Notes: a model not told the origin generated them from the sequence alone. Shown: positions 36,671-48,349, numbered from the stretch's first letter. The stretch: 64,000 nucleotides of DNA from Chamaelirium japonicum (GCA_947650365.1 OX393549.1:33093126-33157125), one strand, 5' to 3'. Made by a program: numbers and translations.

Positions 36671-36732
<62 letters not shown>
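36671..36732. repeat. TA microsatellite in the 3' LTR
   Basis: About 30 TA units, against about 12 at the matching site (30170) in the 5' LTR. Confidence 0.95.
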
Positions 36733-36860
36733 TTTCATTTATGAATATTAATTTAATATTATAATTATTCGTTGCGAGTCTGTCGGACTCGCTAATGTAC
36801 GCGTGTCAATGTGCCTCACCACGACGAGGGTTCGACCTTGAGTCAGGGCCGAAGGTTATA

Positions 36861-36893
<33 letters not shown>

Positions 36894-37031
36894 TAAAACT
36901 AAAACTAAAACCTAAAACCCAAACCCAAAACCAGCCCAAGCCCAACCCGACCCTCTCTCTCTTATCCCTCTCTCTCTCTTTCATCTCTGATATCTCTCCT
37001 ATCTCTCCGATCTCCTCCCCCTCACCCGATC

Positions 37032-37037
<6 letters not shown>

Positions 37038-37103
<66 letters not shown>
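37038..37103. repeat. CT microsatellite in the 3' LTR
   Basis: About 33 CT units; the counterpart in the 5' LTR is at 30491-30543. Confidence 0.95.
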
Positions 37104-37110
<7 letters not shown>

Positions 37111-40100
37111 CCTCACCCTCTCACCCGACCCTCTCTCACTCCCCCAAACCCGATTCGATCCAACCCGGCCCCCTCCATCCCATCAGCCGCCGCCCCCTTC
37201 TTTGACCTCACCGCCAGCCGCCGCCCCTAGGCCCTAAGCTGGCTGCCGCCCTTAGACCCTAAGCCAGGCCGCCGCCCCCCTCCCTTTTTTACCCTATAAA
37301 ACCTAACCCTAGGCCTCCTTCCCTTCAACCCCGAGCCCCCTCTCTCTCAACCCATATCTCTTTATCCTCTGCATCTCTCACTCCTTCCCTCTCCCTCTCT
37401 TGGGTTTCTGCGGTACCGCTCGACGGCCGCCGCCGCCCAGGTAAGAGGCCCCTTTCGGCCTCCCTCTCTTGTGTCGCCACCTGGCCCGACCACCAGCACC
37501 CCACAACCCGATCCGGCCCGACGACCGCCAACCCATCAACGGTGCCCCATCACCCCGCCACCTCGCCTCGACGCCGTTGCCGTCACCGACAACCCGGTCC
37601 CCTGTGCCCCATCACCCTTTCCCCGGGTCGCACGAGCCAACGGCCCAATCACCGGTCGCACGGCCCCGACGTCATCGCCAGATTTTAGTTGGGTCACTGT
37701 AAGGGGTACTCACTCTCTCTCGATCTCTTGGTGTGTGTGTGTATGGCAATCGACCACAAACCAATGGCCACCCCTCGGCCTGGCTAGCAGAGGGCTCACC
37801 CCATGTCATGTCTCCTTTGGTGGGTGTATGTGCAGGTGTGAGTGTGGGTATTATTGCATGGGTGTTGAGTGATGAGAGTGTTGTGTGTTGTGTGTGCACA
37901 AGGGGGGGAGTATGGTGCATGAGTTGAAGATGATGATGGTGATGAGATGCCCGATCGACGCCCGATGTTAGTCCGTTAACCTACCCAATCTGATCGACCT
38001 CCACCCGCCTTATTTAACCAACCTCCCTTACTGTTAATCGATGCCGGCAGGCTGGCTGATCGATCAATGATGCCTCGTCGCTCTCTTGGTTTGAAACCTC
38101 CGATGTATACAACGCCGACTTCCATCAGCTCACGATGGACACCCCATTTACCACACCCAAGTGGTGCTACCTGACTACTGGCCACCACCACCCCGACTCT
38201 CTAACTCTTTGTTTATATCTAACATGCTAGTAGTGTGTACTGAGTGTGTGTATTAAGATGTCATCATACATGTGGGTGCAGTAGTACGTGAGTAGGTGTG
38301 TGCATGAAATGCTAATGGCAATACTATTGGGTAGCAAGAGGATAAGACCATCTCTAATGTGTTGATAAAAATGATGCTTAATACATGATCATGCATGATG
38401 CATTGTACATAGTGTATGATGATAGCAAAGGATGTGCATGCATATGAACTTGAAACAATACATGAATATGTGTCTAATGCATGGTAGTGATAGGGTGCAT
38501 GCGTGCTCGGGTGTATATTCTTGTGAGCGAGTATATATATATGCAAGTATAACTACACTTATGCTTGTAGTATGCAGACATAAAATAGAAGGGTGCATGA
38601 GTATAGGGGTACATACATACACAAATTGATAGTGGGATAGGGGTATGCATGTGGATGTGAGTAGATCAGGTGTGTAACTACGTCTCGCATAAACCCTGAA
38701 CGAAACTGTGAATTGTTAGATGGGGCGTGGCGTTGCCTCTCAAGTGAACTGGAAGCCATTCTACACACAAGAACTAATTACACGGTACGGGAGATCACTA
38801 CCCTGGCTAAGGTAAGCTCTATCTGAATTTCATCACTTGAACACCACCATGCTAAACAAATTATAATTACTTTACTGCCAATGGAATTATGTCCCTTTGC
38901 TAAAATACTATGATCAATTGATGTTTCATGATAATTGTAGACCTTTATTTGCTATACTATCAAATTGATCAAGTGACACTGCACGCTGGTTAGATAATGA
39001 ATTATGCTGTTATGGAATTATGTTGTTATGGAAATTAAAGATAGGTGTCCATAATGCTACATGCGGGTCCCGTCGGACATCGTCGCATGTGATCAAGTAC
39101 CCCATTATGCATACGGAGTCACGAGTCCGACGACGCATGCTTAATAATATAATTTAATACTAAATTTTCTAATTGCTTGGACACCGTAAGTAGGAATTCC
39201 CTTCATATTAGTAATTAATAATTAAATAATAATTATCGGGCTTACTCTCCTGGATGGAGTGTGGAGACTCTGGCACACGGGAATACGGGCGAGAGTGAAG
39301 TTTATAGTTATTGTGATGCATGGGTTGTGAGCACGGTATGAATCCCGAGGTAAAATATCGAAATCCCTTTATTATTATAATTATGTGATATTCTAACATG
39401 TTGAAAGATTCGGACCCTGTGCGCGCAAGGGCCGTGAACCACCCTGCGCGTACAGCCGAAGATCAGTAGGCTAGGGGGTCATGGGCAGGGATTGTGGTAA
39501 AGCCAATAGGTGGTGCCCTCAAAGAGGGATTGACCTACCAATCCTATCTCGGGGTAGTTGAAGCTCCCAAGGAAAGCAAGTTAGGCGGTAGAGCTCCACC
39601 GTGAAAAACGGAAAACCCCTTATGATCATATGGGTGACTTTGCGCATGGTGTCGAAGTATGCGCGGCATGAGGTTGGCCCTCTACATCGAAATAATAGGC
39701 CCGATAGTAATGACCGGTTGGGGTCAGGATGAAAAAAATAATACCAGGGTTCACAATAGGATTAGAAGACTTGCTCTGATGTGACATAAATGTTGGTTGT
39801 ACTCATACAATTGGTAATTATTTTGATAGTTTAGATCTGATCATTTTTGCCTTACTGACTTTGAAATATTTGATATGACTATGCCACTGCTAATATGATT
39901 GATTCTATATGGTAATGCTTGTTTATTAAGTTATCTGCTAATAAATATTAAATATTATTGTTATTATTTGTTTTTTTTTTAAAAAAAGTTATTATGATTC
40001 GTTTAGTGTGGTGGTTGTGGGCTTATAAAACCGTAAGGTTTCTGAGGCATTTTTCTTGTAAAATGCCTTAGGTCGCAGAGAAGAAGACGGTACCTAAGTG

Positions 40101-40356
40101 AACAGACTGGAGCAAAGAGTTAATTTCACGTGGCTGAAAGATATTTATGTTTTTGGTTGTAGCTACACATTGTATAAATGTCAATAAGATTTTGGATATT
40201 GAACATTATTCTTGCTCTGTATCGATGTAATCCAAATATAAAGTTTTATTTCTTTACTCTCTCCTTTCTTTCCCAAAAACCTCCTAACGAACCGCAGTTC
40301 GGTCTGGCTCAGAGACGGTATCCTGGGCGGTCCGAAATGCGGGGCGTTACAGAAGT

Positions 40357-41204
40357 TCTATTAAATAAGCATTAATAGTTCTCCTCCCGGGCAAAATAGG
40401 ACTAAACTCAAAATCGGTTTTTCATTCTCACAAGTCAAAATCAAGTTTTACTAACAACAAATATGTATAGATTGAGAATACATGATATTTTTACGATGGT
40501 TCACCCAATTTAGGGCTACGCCCACCATCGTTATATTGTGATATGAGGCCCTCGCTCAACAGAAGAAGCGAGGGAGCACCGATGTGCAAGAAACTTCTAC
40601 GGCGAAGACGATAGCTCACCATCACCGAGAAGACAAAACAAAAGAGCAAATAAAGCACAAAGCAAACACACGAGATATGCGACAACAATGATCAATTGAT
40701 TCACTATTAAGGAGATAACCAGAATACAAAAAACCTCACCTCTCACAAAAGACTAGATCCACAACCTTCACTCCGGATAAACTAGAGAGAATTCTTTCCA
40801 GAAGTCCTAAGCTTCATTGGATCGCTCTCTTTCTTCCTTAGTGATGATTACCCTCTCTTATTGCTTCTCTCTGTGCCTAGGTTACATCCTAGACCTACCC
40901 TTATATAGGCATTCAATTATGCCAGACTTGGAGAAGGAAATCCTTAAGAAAACGTAGCCCGAACTGCCACACCTGCGTACTGTCATAACCACTCGTGCAC
41001 ACGACCTGGGGAGGTCATGCGCACGACCTGGGGAGTTCATGCGCACGACTTGACCTGGTCTTCTTGCCTAATAAATATGCCAATGCCAGTCGTGCACACG
41101 ACTCTTCCTGACCAATCCTTTCTAGCTCCTGATGTTCTATCTTTCGTCGTTTCTTCGCGCATGAACCTTGGAGTTGTATGCGTTTGGAGCTACATCTCCA
41201 ACAC
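40357..41204. other. LTR-like or interspersed repeat sequence
   Basis: Contains ATGATATTTTTACGATGGTTCACC and three copies of a CGTGCACACGAC / CATGCGCACGAC motif (40993, 41015, 41039). The class is uncertain. Confidence 0.35.
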
Positions 41205-41366
41205 GTTAGAGCTTAAGAGATTTCACAATGAAAGAAGAATAAAGGATGTACACCTGACACCGCTGGTCTTTTACTACAAAGCACTCATCTCCTCTCCATC
41301 TCCAACAATACCGAAAGCTCACGATCACGAAGCCTCTAACCATGGTCCTCCCTCTATGGAAAATCT

Positions 41367-41431
<65 letters not shown>

Positions 41432-41480
41432 GAAGAAACCCTAGCCATCACACCTCTCTGAATAATGCCAAAAAAATACT
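41205..41480. repeat. Interspersed repeat copy A
   Basis: Matches 48120-48345 in order: GAGCTTAAGAGATTT, AATGAAAGAAGAATAAAGG, AAAGCACTCATCTCCTCTCC, AAGAAACCCTAGCCA. A CT array has grown inside this copy. It may be part of an LTR; the class is unknown. Confidence 0.6.
41372..41430. repeat. CT microsatellite
   Basis: About 29 CT units inside repeat copy A. Confidence 0.95.
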
Positions 41481-41593
41481 ACATATTAGAATCGAAACCA
41501 ATATATATATAGATCTCCCTGATAACGTGCTAGAAAAAGCCCGAACCCAACTCCATGCATAATCTGCTAATATTGTGCACACGATGGGTAAAC

Positions 41594-42060
41594 TGTGAGT
41601 GCAAAATTTGACTAAGGCATTCACCAGCCCACAAGGGAATATAACTCGGGACCTAGCAGCCCACGAGGATAGCTCGGGGCCCAGCAGCCATAAAGACCCT
41701 CGAGGATAGCCCGAGAACGCAGTAGCTTGTTGGATCCTATAATTAGCAGGATCGAGATTAACGAATGATAATAATTTAATCAGTCTTTGTTCCTCGTAAA
41801 TTCCAAAGTTGCAGAGCTCATAATTGGAATATATATGCTTTCTTCGACCACTTAGGTGGAACATATTGGATTTGGGGACTCGTCCCACATCCTGATCTTC
41901 TTCCACCACATGTTCTTATTTTCTTTAATTTCTTGTAATATCCCTCCCCAGTCTGTCAATGTGTAGCTCTACTTTTTTGGAGACAGTGGATTTTAAAGTT
42001 GCACCTTACTGCACGGAGACGCAGACTAACGTCATACTTCAACAAAAAAATAGTGCCTAC
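41594..42060 (+). repeat. LTR fragment related to the one at 57,912
   Basis: Starts TGTGAGTGCAAAATTTG. It later has GTGTAGCTCTACTTTTTTGG and CACGGAGACGCAG in the same order as the 57,912 copy. Probably a solo or truncated LTR of the same Gypsy family. Confidence 0.5.
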
Positions 42061-42133
42061 TCTACTCTCTACACTCACTACAGAATTCTAATTATCGATT
42101 GACTGTTGGCGGTGTGGGCACCGAAATTAGCCC

Positions 42134-42380
42134 ACGGGTTGAACCCGACCCACACATACGAAATTGGCTCGCACACAACGACCCACGAGTCGAACCCGAC
42201 CCGCACATACGAAATTGGCCCGCACACAACGGCCCACGAGTCGAACCTGACCAGCACATATGAACCTGGCCCGCATACAATGGCCTGCATGCGAACTCGA
42301 CCCGCACACAATGGCCCACATGCGGACATGACCCGCACACAACGGCCCGCATATGAAGCGGACCCGACTCAACACAAACG
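42134..42380. repeat. Tandem repeat, 51-bp unit, about three to four copies
   Basis: The unit contains CGAACCCGACCCGCACATA and GAAATTGGCCCGCACACAA. The first two copies are close; later ones diverge. Confidence 0.75.
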
Positions 42381-43199
42381 GGCCCCATCGGACCCGCAAC
42401 TCAAATGCAAAAAAAAAGGGGCCCACCGGCCCCCCTTCATGGAAAACCGTGCCCCCTCCCCATGGGGAGGTGTGGCCAGCCATAAAGGGAAGAGAAGAAA
42501 AAGAAAAAGAAAAGAAAAGAAAAAAATTCTAACCGCCTCGATGCGGGGGGAGGTGGCGTGGACATCTACACAACCGTAGATCCGCGACGATCCCTCGATC
42601 CGACGGACAAGATGATGTCGTGTCGCCATGCAATCGGAAGGTGCAAAGATGACAACTTATCTTCAAAGATCAAGTCACATCTTGCCCATAACCATCCCCA
42701 TAAAAAAGGAAGGGGTCAAGGTTGTTCCCCCCAAATAAGGAGACAATATCTTGATGGTTATGGGGGGAGATATTGGATGCAACTAAAAGATTACAGCCAT
42801 ATCTCTCCCAACCTCCCCCCTTTGCCTATAAATAAAAGGGGTGGGGGAAGGCATCAAGGGTCAAAAGCTGAAGACGAAAGGGCTCAGCAAAAAGGAGCTC
42901 CAACGCTTAAAGATCGAAGGCTTCACGAGGCACGGCAAGCGCGTCCTACGGAAACACTTAGCCCATCAAGTCCTCATCAAAGCGAAGGCCTTGCACTCGA
43001 AGATCAAAGCTTAGACTCCTCGCACGAAGAAGAAATATTGGAGAAGAAGACCCGGAGTCGTCGTCACCCCGACTTCTCCAACGATCTTCATCAACTCCGA
43101 AGACGCCATAAGCAAAGGCCGGAGAAGAAGATTGAAGCCGACAACACCCCGTCGTCTTCAACAAAGGCGTCAACTCCTCGCACGAAGAAGAAAGCTCGG

Positions 43200-43435
43200 A
43201 GAAGAAGGCCTGAAGCCGATGCTACCCCCGCCGTCTTTATCAATTAAAGCCGACGCTACAACCGTCGCACGAAGATCGGTGCTACCCCCACCGTCTTCAT
43301 CAACAAAAGCCGACGCTACAACCGTCGCACGGAGATCGGTGCTACCCCCACTGTCTTTATCAACAAAAGCCGACGCTACAACCGTTGCAAGGAGATCGGT
43401 GCTACCCCCGCCATCTTCAAAAGATGCCTTCGACT
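43200..43435. repeat. Tandem repeat, 60-bp unit, about 3.5 copies
   Basis: The unit contains AAAGCCGACGCTACAACCGT and AGATCGGTGCTACCCCC at exactly 60-bp spacing, keeping one reading frame open. Confidence 0.85.
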
Positions 43436-44789
43436 CCGATCACGCCAAAGAAGCTAGGAGAAGAAGAGAAGCCAAACCGACGCCACAACCATCGCAAAAA
43501 CCGGAAGAATAAAGAAGCTTTGAAGAAGTAGTCATCGCCACTCGCGAAGAAGATCGAGTCAACACCGAAGCAAAAGCCAATGCAAGAAGCCAAAGCAAAA
43601 GCACTGGTAAAGCCCGCGCCAAAGCAACGCAAGTGCCAAAGCCAAGCAACTACGCCGATCACGAGCAAAACACCGCACATTCTAGCCGATACGATGCGAA
43701 GTTCAGAAGAACTAAAGCATCGCAAGTCTCTACCCGTCTACGTTCAAGCGCAAGCGCCAAAGCAAAGCAAAGCAAAAGCCAGAGCCACGCCAAAGCCAAA
43801 GCCAAAACCGACACCAAAAGCACGATCGACGCCGCTAACCGACGATTAAGGACATCGAGGTCTAGTAAGGATCGAGGGAGACACGAAGACCGAGGAACGA
43901 AGCCAAAAACCCCCTAGCCGAGAAAGCGCGAAGCACGAAAGGGACAAAAGCAACGGCGGATATTCCTTAGCCTCTCAAGAAACTCTTACCCTGTAAAGAC
44001 CTCTGTCGTGGGCAACCCCTTCAGAGCTCTCGCATGAATACCACGTGGAGACGCGGATCAAAGGGACCCTCCAGAGGATCTCTCCCATAATCTCCTGATC
44101 AAATATTCGCCACACCCGGCTCACCACCCCCGAGTCCCGGTCTCTGTAATCTTCGTGTGTTTGCAATAAAGACAACCCGAATATTTTTCTGCGCATACAG
44201 GCGGAAATCGTACAACCGAAACGAATCCCCTCACAAAAACCATGCGCACGATCGATACGACATAGCTTTAAAACCGACGATAGGAATCGTGCGGATGAGT
44301 TCTCCACCAAGCACACAAAATTATCAGCTTTAAAGATTAAGCGTCCAAGTCCAAGCCCATATCAATGATTGGGGCCGAGGTCCATATGGCCTTTGTCAAG
44401 AAGTCTTCGGTGACCAACTTTCTTTGGTGGAGTTATTTGGTATGAGCCGATCTCGTTACCATATTTTTTTTATTCTATAAATATGGACATATTTATAAAT
44501 TATATTGTAAGTTAGCAATAACCATATGACTCCATGATTTTCTCTAGTATATTGTACACGTATGGTTTGTACCATATTCGTGTACAAGTCCGGCCTGATT
44601 GGTTTTGGTTGTATCTTTCTTTATTTTGAAGAGGTGATTTGTAAGGAGTCTATTAGGAATATCAATGACTAGTTCATCTATCCCTTGATCTTTTCTATCT
44701 TCTAGATCTACTGACTATAGTCAATCCGTTGGGCTTGGTACCTAGGTGGAGAGTAGGATGAGATTTGGTAAGACTGGTTTTCATTGAAA

Positions 44790-45022
44790 GGTTATTTTGA
44801 TTTTGCCCCCCAAATTTAGCCTTGAATTAGACTTTACCCCTCATTGTTTCATTAATTAGACTTTACCCCCAAAACTAACTGTTCCGTCAGCTCACGCCCC
44901 AAAAGTTTTTTTCTTTTACGTCAGCTCACCATCTTGGTTTTGGGGGGTAAAGTCTAATTAATGAAAACACGGGGGTAAAGTCTAATTCAAGGCAAAGTTT
45001 GGGGGGTAAACTCAAAATAACC
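44790..45022. mobile_element. MITE with GGTTATTTTGA...GCCCCCCAAA inverted repeats
   Basis: GGTTATTTTGATTTTGCCCC at the left mirrors the right end. A second inverted motif, TAATTAGACTTTACCCCC, occurs in both arms. It sits about 350 bp upstream of SBT-A, just outside the promoter blocks shared with SBT-B. Confidence 0.7.
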
Positions 45023-45040
45023 CAAAAAAGAAAAAGAAAC

Positions 45041-45364
45041 CGGTTTTGGTTTCTGGCTCCTTCAAGATGAGCTGTATTCTGGAACCATACGAGGTTAATA
45101 CAAGAGGGAGGGAAACAGATAGTTGAAAGTCAAAACCGAATCACAACCGTTCATTACATCCAGCACCAAACGGAGAATCGTTCTCAGCCCCGACCAGCAA
45201 TAAACGGCTGCGGCGTTCGCGGACCAAGACGTGGTTGAAGGAGTAACGAGACCTAAAAATCCCGATTATCAATCCGACGCCGGTCAAAACCCGCGGGACG
45301 TCGTACTTTAAAACCTCATGATTTCTTCAGCTCGGCCGATTGTGAGCCCTCCTCCCGTTGAACC
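45041..45364 (+). promoter_or_regulatory. SBT-A upstream region conserved with SBT-B
   Basis: Several blocks here recur upstream of SBT-B: one containing GGAGAATCGTTCTCAGCCCC, one with ATCAATCCGAC, and ACGTCGTACTTTAAAACC about 60 bp before each ATG. The block ACTTTAAAACC is the nearest TATA-like site. Because these blocks are interrupted by unrelated sequence, they may be core promoter elements retained after the tandem duplication. Confidence 0.5.
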
Positions 45365-47692
45365 ATGGACAACCCGAGGGCCTCCACCCTCTTCCTCCTC
45401 TGGCTCCTACTCCATGCCACGATCCTCATCCTCTCCTGCAGTGCCCACGCCGCCGCCGACGAGGACACCAACCTCCTGTTTACCCATCCGTCGCCGGAGC
45501 CTGCCGGCAGCGCCGACCATGCCGACTCCCAGCTCCAAACCTACATCATCAGCGTCAAACACCCGGAGGACGGCAACCTCGTCCACGTCCCTGAGCTCAT
45601 GCATGGCTGGTACACGTCCCTCCTCGAGGCATCAGCCGCCGTGTCCACGGCCGCCGGTGCACCCCACCAGCGAATCGTCCACTCGTACAGCCACGCCATG
45701 ACCGGGTTCGCCGCGAGGCTCACCAAGCAGGAGCTCGAAGCCTTGTCCAAGATGGACTGGTTCGTCACCGCCTACCCGGACCAAAAGTACAGCCTACACA
45801 CCACGCACACGCCCGAGTTCTTGGGGCTACACCAGCAATCCGGCCTCTGGAAACGATCCAACGGCGGTGAGGGCATGATAATCGGCGTCATCGACACGGG
45901 CGTGACCCCCGGCCACCCTTCCTTCGACGACGAGGGGATGCCGCCCCCGCCTTCCAGGTGGAAGGGCAAGTGCGAGTCCCCCGTGGTCTGCAACAACAAG
46001 CTCATCGGCGCCAGGTCGTACGTCGCCGGCGAGACTCCGGTGGACGCGGATGGGCACGGGACCCACACCGCGAGCACAGCCGCGGGCGCGTTCGTGCAGA
46101 ACGCCTCCGCGTTCGGGAACGCCGCGGGGCGGGCGAGCGGGATGGCGCCACGCGCGCACCTCGCGGTCTACAAGGTGTGCGCCGAGGATTGCTACGCTTC
46201 GGATATCGTCGCGGGGATCGGCGCCGCCATCTTCGACGGGTGCGACGTGGTCTCGCTCTCGCTCGGGTCCGTCAACTGGGTGCCGTTCGACCAGGACCCG
46301 GTCGCGCTCGGCACCTTCTCGGCCGTCAAGAGGGGGATTTTCGTCAGCACCTCCGCCGGGAACAACGGGCCCGGCCCGATGACGCTTCGCAACGAGGTCC
46401 CGTGGGTGATCACGGTGGCGGCGAGCACTATGGACAGGATAATAGAGGCGACGGTGAGGCTCGGGAACGGCGTCGAGCTCCACGGGGAGTCGCTGTACCA
46501 GCCCAAGGACTTCGGGCCCCACATGTTCCCCCTTGTCTACGCGGGCAGCGGCCGTAATCCTAATGCCTCCTTCTGCGGCGAGGGTGCATTCGATGGGTTC
46601 GACGTCCGGGGAAAGATTGTCCTCTGCGTACGCGGCGGCACCGCCTCAAGAATCGACAAGGGTAGCTTCGTGAAGCTCGCTGGCGGGGCCGGCATGATCC
46701 TCATGAACCAACAGCTCAACGGGCACAGTACCCTCGCCGATCCGCACGTCCTCCCGGCGTCGCACGTTGGCTACAGCGACGGAAATACCATCAATTACTA
46801 CATAAAATCCGCGAAAAAACCGACGGCGACGATCATCTTCAAGGGCACCGTCACCGGCACCCCTCGAGCTCCGGTGGTCACTTCCTTCTCCTCCCGAGGG
46901 CCTAACCTTGCGAGCCCCGGCATCCTGAAGCCCGACATCACCGGTCCAGGGGTAAGCGTACTCGCTGCGTGGCCCTCCCAACCTGATCCATCCAAAAAAC
47001 AGACCGGACCGGCTTTCGATATGCTATCCGGCACCTCCATGTCTTGCCCTCATATCAGCGGCGTCGCAGCACTGCTGAAGCATGTGCACCCCGACTGGTC
47101 TCCGGCCGCGATCAAATCGGCGATCATGACGACAGCTTATACTCATGACAACAAAGGTGACCTAATCCGGGATGAGAGGTTCCTCCCTGCCAGCCTCTTC
47201 GCGGTGGGCGCCGGCCATCTGGACGTGTCGAGAGCCGCCGATCCCGGGCTGGTTTACGACACCCACCCGTATGCTTACATCCGTTACCTCTGCGGCTTGG
47301 GCTACGGCAGCGACCGAGTGTCGGCCATCGCCAACCGAACGGTGGTTTGCTCGGCGGTGAAGAAGATCACGGAAGCGGAGTTGAACTACCCTTCGATCGC
47401 GGCCACTCTTGGGCCTCAGGCAGCCAACCTCACCGTGTCCGTGCGGCGGACCGTGACGAACGTCGGGGAGGCGAGCTCCACGTACCGGGCGGAAGTGGAT
47501 GCACCGGCCGGAGTGTCGGTGGTCGTGAAGCCGGGTAAGCTGAGGTTTAGGAAGTTGAACGAGAAGAAGAGTTTTAGAGTGAGTTTCACAGGAACCGGTG
47601 GTGGCTTTGGCTATGCTCACGGGCAGATCAAATGGGTGTCGCCGAAACATATTGTTCGGAGTCCAATCTCCATCACAATATACCGGCTCTAG
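45365..47692 (+). CDS. Subtilisin-like serine protease (SBT-A), intronless, complete
   Basis: A 775-residue plant subtilase (peptidase family S8A), normal length for the family. A hydrophobic signal peptide (about 1-30) is followed by an extra linker, an I9 propeptide inhibitor domain (about 57-150, starting LQTYIISVKHPE) and the catalytic domain. The triad is visible: Asp177 in IDTG, His231 in DGHGTHTAST and Ser558 in SGTSMSCPH, with oxyanion Asn333 in SAGNNGP. A protease-associated (PA) domain is inserted at about 391-475, and the C-terminal Fn3-like domain starts near 672 (ELNYPSI) and ends ITIYRL. The start ATG sits in a good ACCATGG context directly before the signal peptide. The coding GC is much higher than that of its surroundings, as in many monocot single-exon genes. 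It is expected to be secreted to the cell wall and self-processed; substrates are unknown. The closest named group is probably SBT1-type, which I cannot confirm without a tree. The tandem paralogue SBT-B lies 14 kb downstream. Confidence 0.96.
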   Translation: MDNPRASTLFLLWLLLHATILILSCSAHAAADEDTNLLFTHPSPEPAGSADHADSQLQTYIISVKHPEDGNLVHVPELMHGWYTSLLEASAAVSTAAGAPHQRIVHSYSHAMTGFAARLTKQELEALSKMDWFVTAYPDQKYSLHTTHTPEFLGLHQQSGLWKRSNGGEGMIIGVIDTGVTPGHPSFDDEGMPPPPSRWKGKCESPVVCNNKLIGARSYVAGETPVDADGHGTHTASTAAGAFVQNASAFGNAAGRASGMAPRAHLAVYKVCAEDCYASDIVAGIGAAIFDGCDVVSLSLGSVNWVPFDQDPVALGTFSAVKRGIFVSTSAGNNGPGPMTLRNEVPWVITVAASTMDRIIEATVRLGNGVELHGESLYQPKDFGPHMFPLVYAGSGRNPNASFCGEGAFDGFDVRGKIVLCVRGGTASRIDKGSFVKLAGGAGMILMNQQLNGHSTLADPHVLPASHVGYSDGNTINYYIKSAKKPTATIIFKGTVTGTPRAPVVTSFSSRGPNLASPGILKPDITGPGVSVLAAWPSQPDPSKKQTGPAFDMLSGTSMSCPHISGVAALLKHVHPDWSPAAIKSAIMTTAYTHDNKGDLIRDERFLPASLFAVGAGHLDVSRAADPGLVYDTHPYAYIRYLCGLGYGSDRVSAIANRTVVCSAVKKITEAELNYPSIAATLGPQAANLTVSVRRTVTNVGEASSTYRAEVDAPAGVSVVVKPGKLRFRKLNEKKSFRVSFTGTGGGFGYAHGQIKWVSPKHIVRSPISITIYRL

Positions 47693-47800
47693 TGGAGAAC
47701 AGTGACTGATATACTTATATACCGATCAAGTCCATGCAGTCGATCCTTATGTACACGTGTCTTGATACCCAAATTATTATTATTATTATTATTTCATGAA

Positions 47801-47939
47801 TAATGCTATTCGAATAATCTCCATCGACAAACACATTGTCAAACCAGACCAATGAAGTGGTGAAGGGCCCAGGGCTCATGCTTAGTGTAATGGTGTGCAT
47901 GTGAATGCTTAGTCGATGGAGATTTTTCGAATAGCGTTA
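47801..47939. mobile_element. MITE with TAATGCTATTCGAA inverted repeats, 3' of SBT-A
   Basis: TAATGCTATTCGAATAATCT with CCATCGAC at the left is mirrored at the right, inverted TAACGCTATTCGAAAAATCT (28-bp arms). It lies 109 bp after the SBT-A stop codon, so it could be within its 3' UTR. Confidence 0.75.
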
Positions 47940-48119
47940 GTCTACCCGATTATGTCTAGAACGTCAAAATCCTCGTATTAGTCCGTTATACATGAAATTT
48001 TAGTGTCCACGAAGCACCTATTTTGAGATCAATCAGAGAAAAAATAAGAAAACAAACAAGCACAAAGAACAAACGATATTTTTAAGATGGTTCTCTCAAT
48101 CCATTGTTACGTCCCCTGT

Positions 48120-48345
48120 CATTGGAGCTTAAGAGATTTTGACAATGAAAGAAGAATAAAGGATGTGCAACCAGCACCTTCTTCTTCGACAAAGCACTCA
48201 TCTCCTCTCCATCTCTAACATCTTCGAAAGCTCATGATCACGAAGTCTCCAACTTGATACTCTCTCTGTGGAAAATCTTCGTCGATCTAAAGTTCTCTCT
48301 CTCCAGAAGAAACCCTAGCCACTGCACCACTCTAGATAATGCACC
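48120..48345. repeat. Interspersed repeat copy B
   Basis: Same family and order as copy A at 41205. The sequence just left of it (ACGATATTTTTAAGATGGTT) also resembles 40486-40502, so the repeat may be longer. Confidence 0.6.
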
Positions 48346-48349
48346 AGAA

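Larger units (their letters stand above)
29797..40351 (+). mobile_element. LARD-like non-autonomous LTR retroelement, 10.6 kb, with target duplication
   Basis: Structurally whole. The ends are TGTAACGACC and GGGGCGTTACA. It has a perfect 5-bp target duplication GAAGT (29792-29796 and 40352-40356), two LTRs of about 4.05-4.08 kb, a primer-binding site complementary to tRNA-iMet (33876-33887) and a purine tract before the right LTR. The 2.4-kb internal region contains no gag or pol similarity that I can see, so it must have been mobilised in trans. LTR ends and primer site resemble Tekay/Del-type Ty3/Gypsy elements (inference). By eye the LTRs differ by a few percent, suggesting insertion some millions of years ago at most. 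It counts as a fossil because it lacks genes. Confidence 0.92.
36302..40351 (+). repeat. 3' LTR of LARD-like element
   Basis: 4,050 bp, collinear with the 5' LTR. The TA, TAA and CT arrays differ in length. A stretch of the C-rich leader around 37,580-37,680 is shorter than in the 5' copy. Ends GGGGCGTTACA, followed by the target duplication GAAGT. Confidence 0.93.
42104..44330 (+). mobile_element. LTR-like block with TATA box and poly(A) signal
   Basis: Begins near TGTTGGCGGTGTGGGC. It has a TATA box (CTATAAATAAAAGG, about 42826), a long Lys/Arg-codon-rich transcribed-looking region and an AATAAAG signal near 44166. This order looks like one large LTR (U3, R, U5) with no partner in the window. 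I found no target duplication and the exact ends are uncertain. Open stretches in it are probably not genes. Confidence 0.4.

Noticed and set aside
42558-43247. 229-codon basic open frame
   Set aside because: Composition follows GAAGAAGA-type repeats of an LTR-like block; no recognised domain.
45827-46522. 231-codon minus-strand open frame
   Set aside because: Shadow of the GC-rich SBT-A gene; the plus frame has complete subtilase domains.
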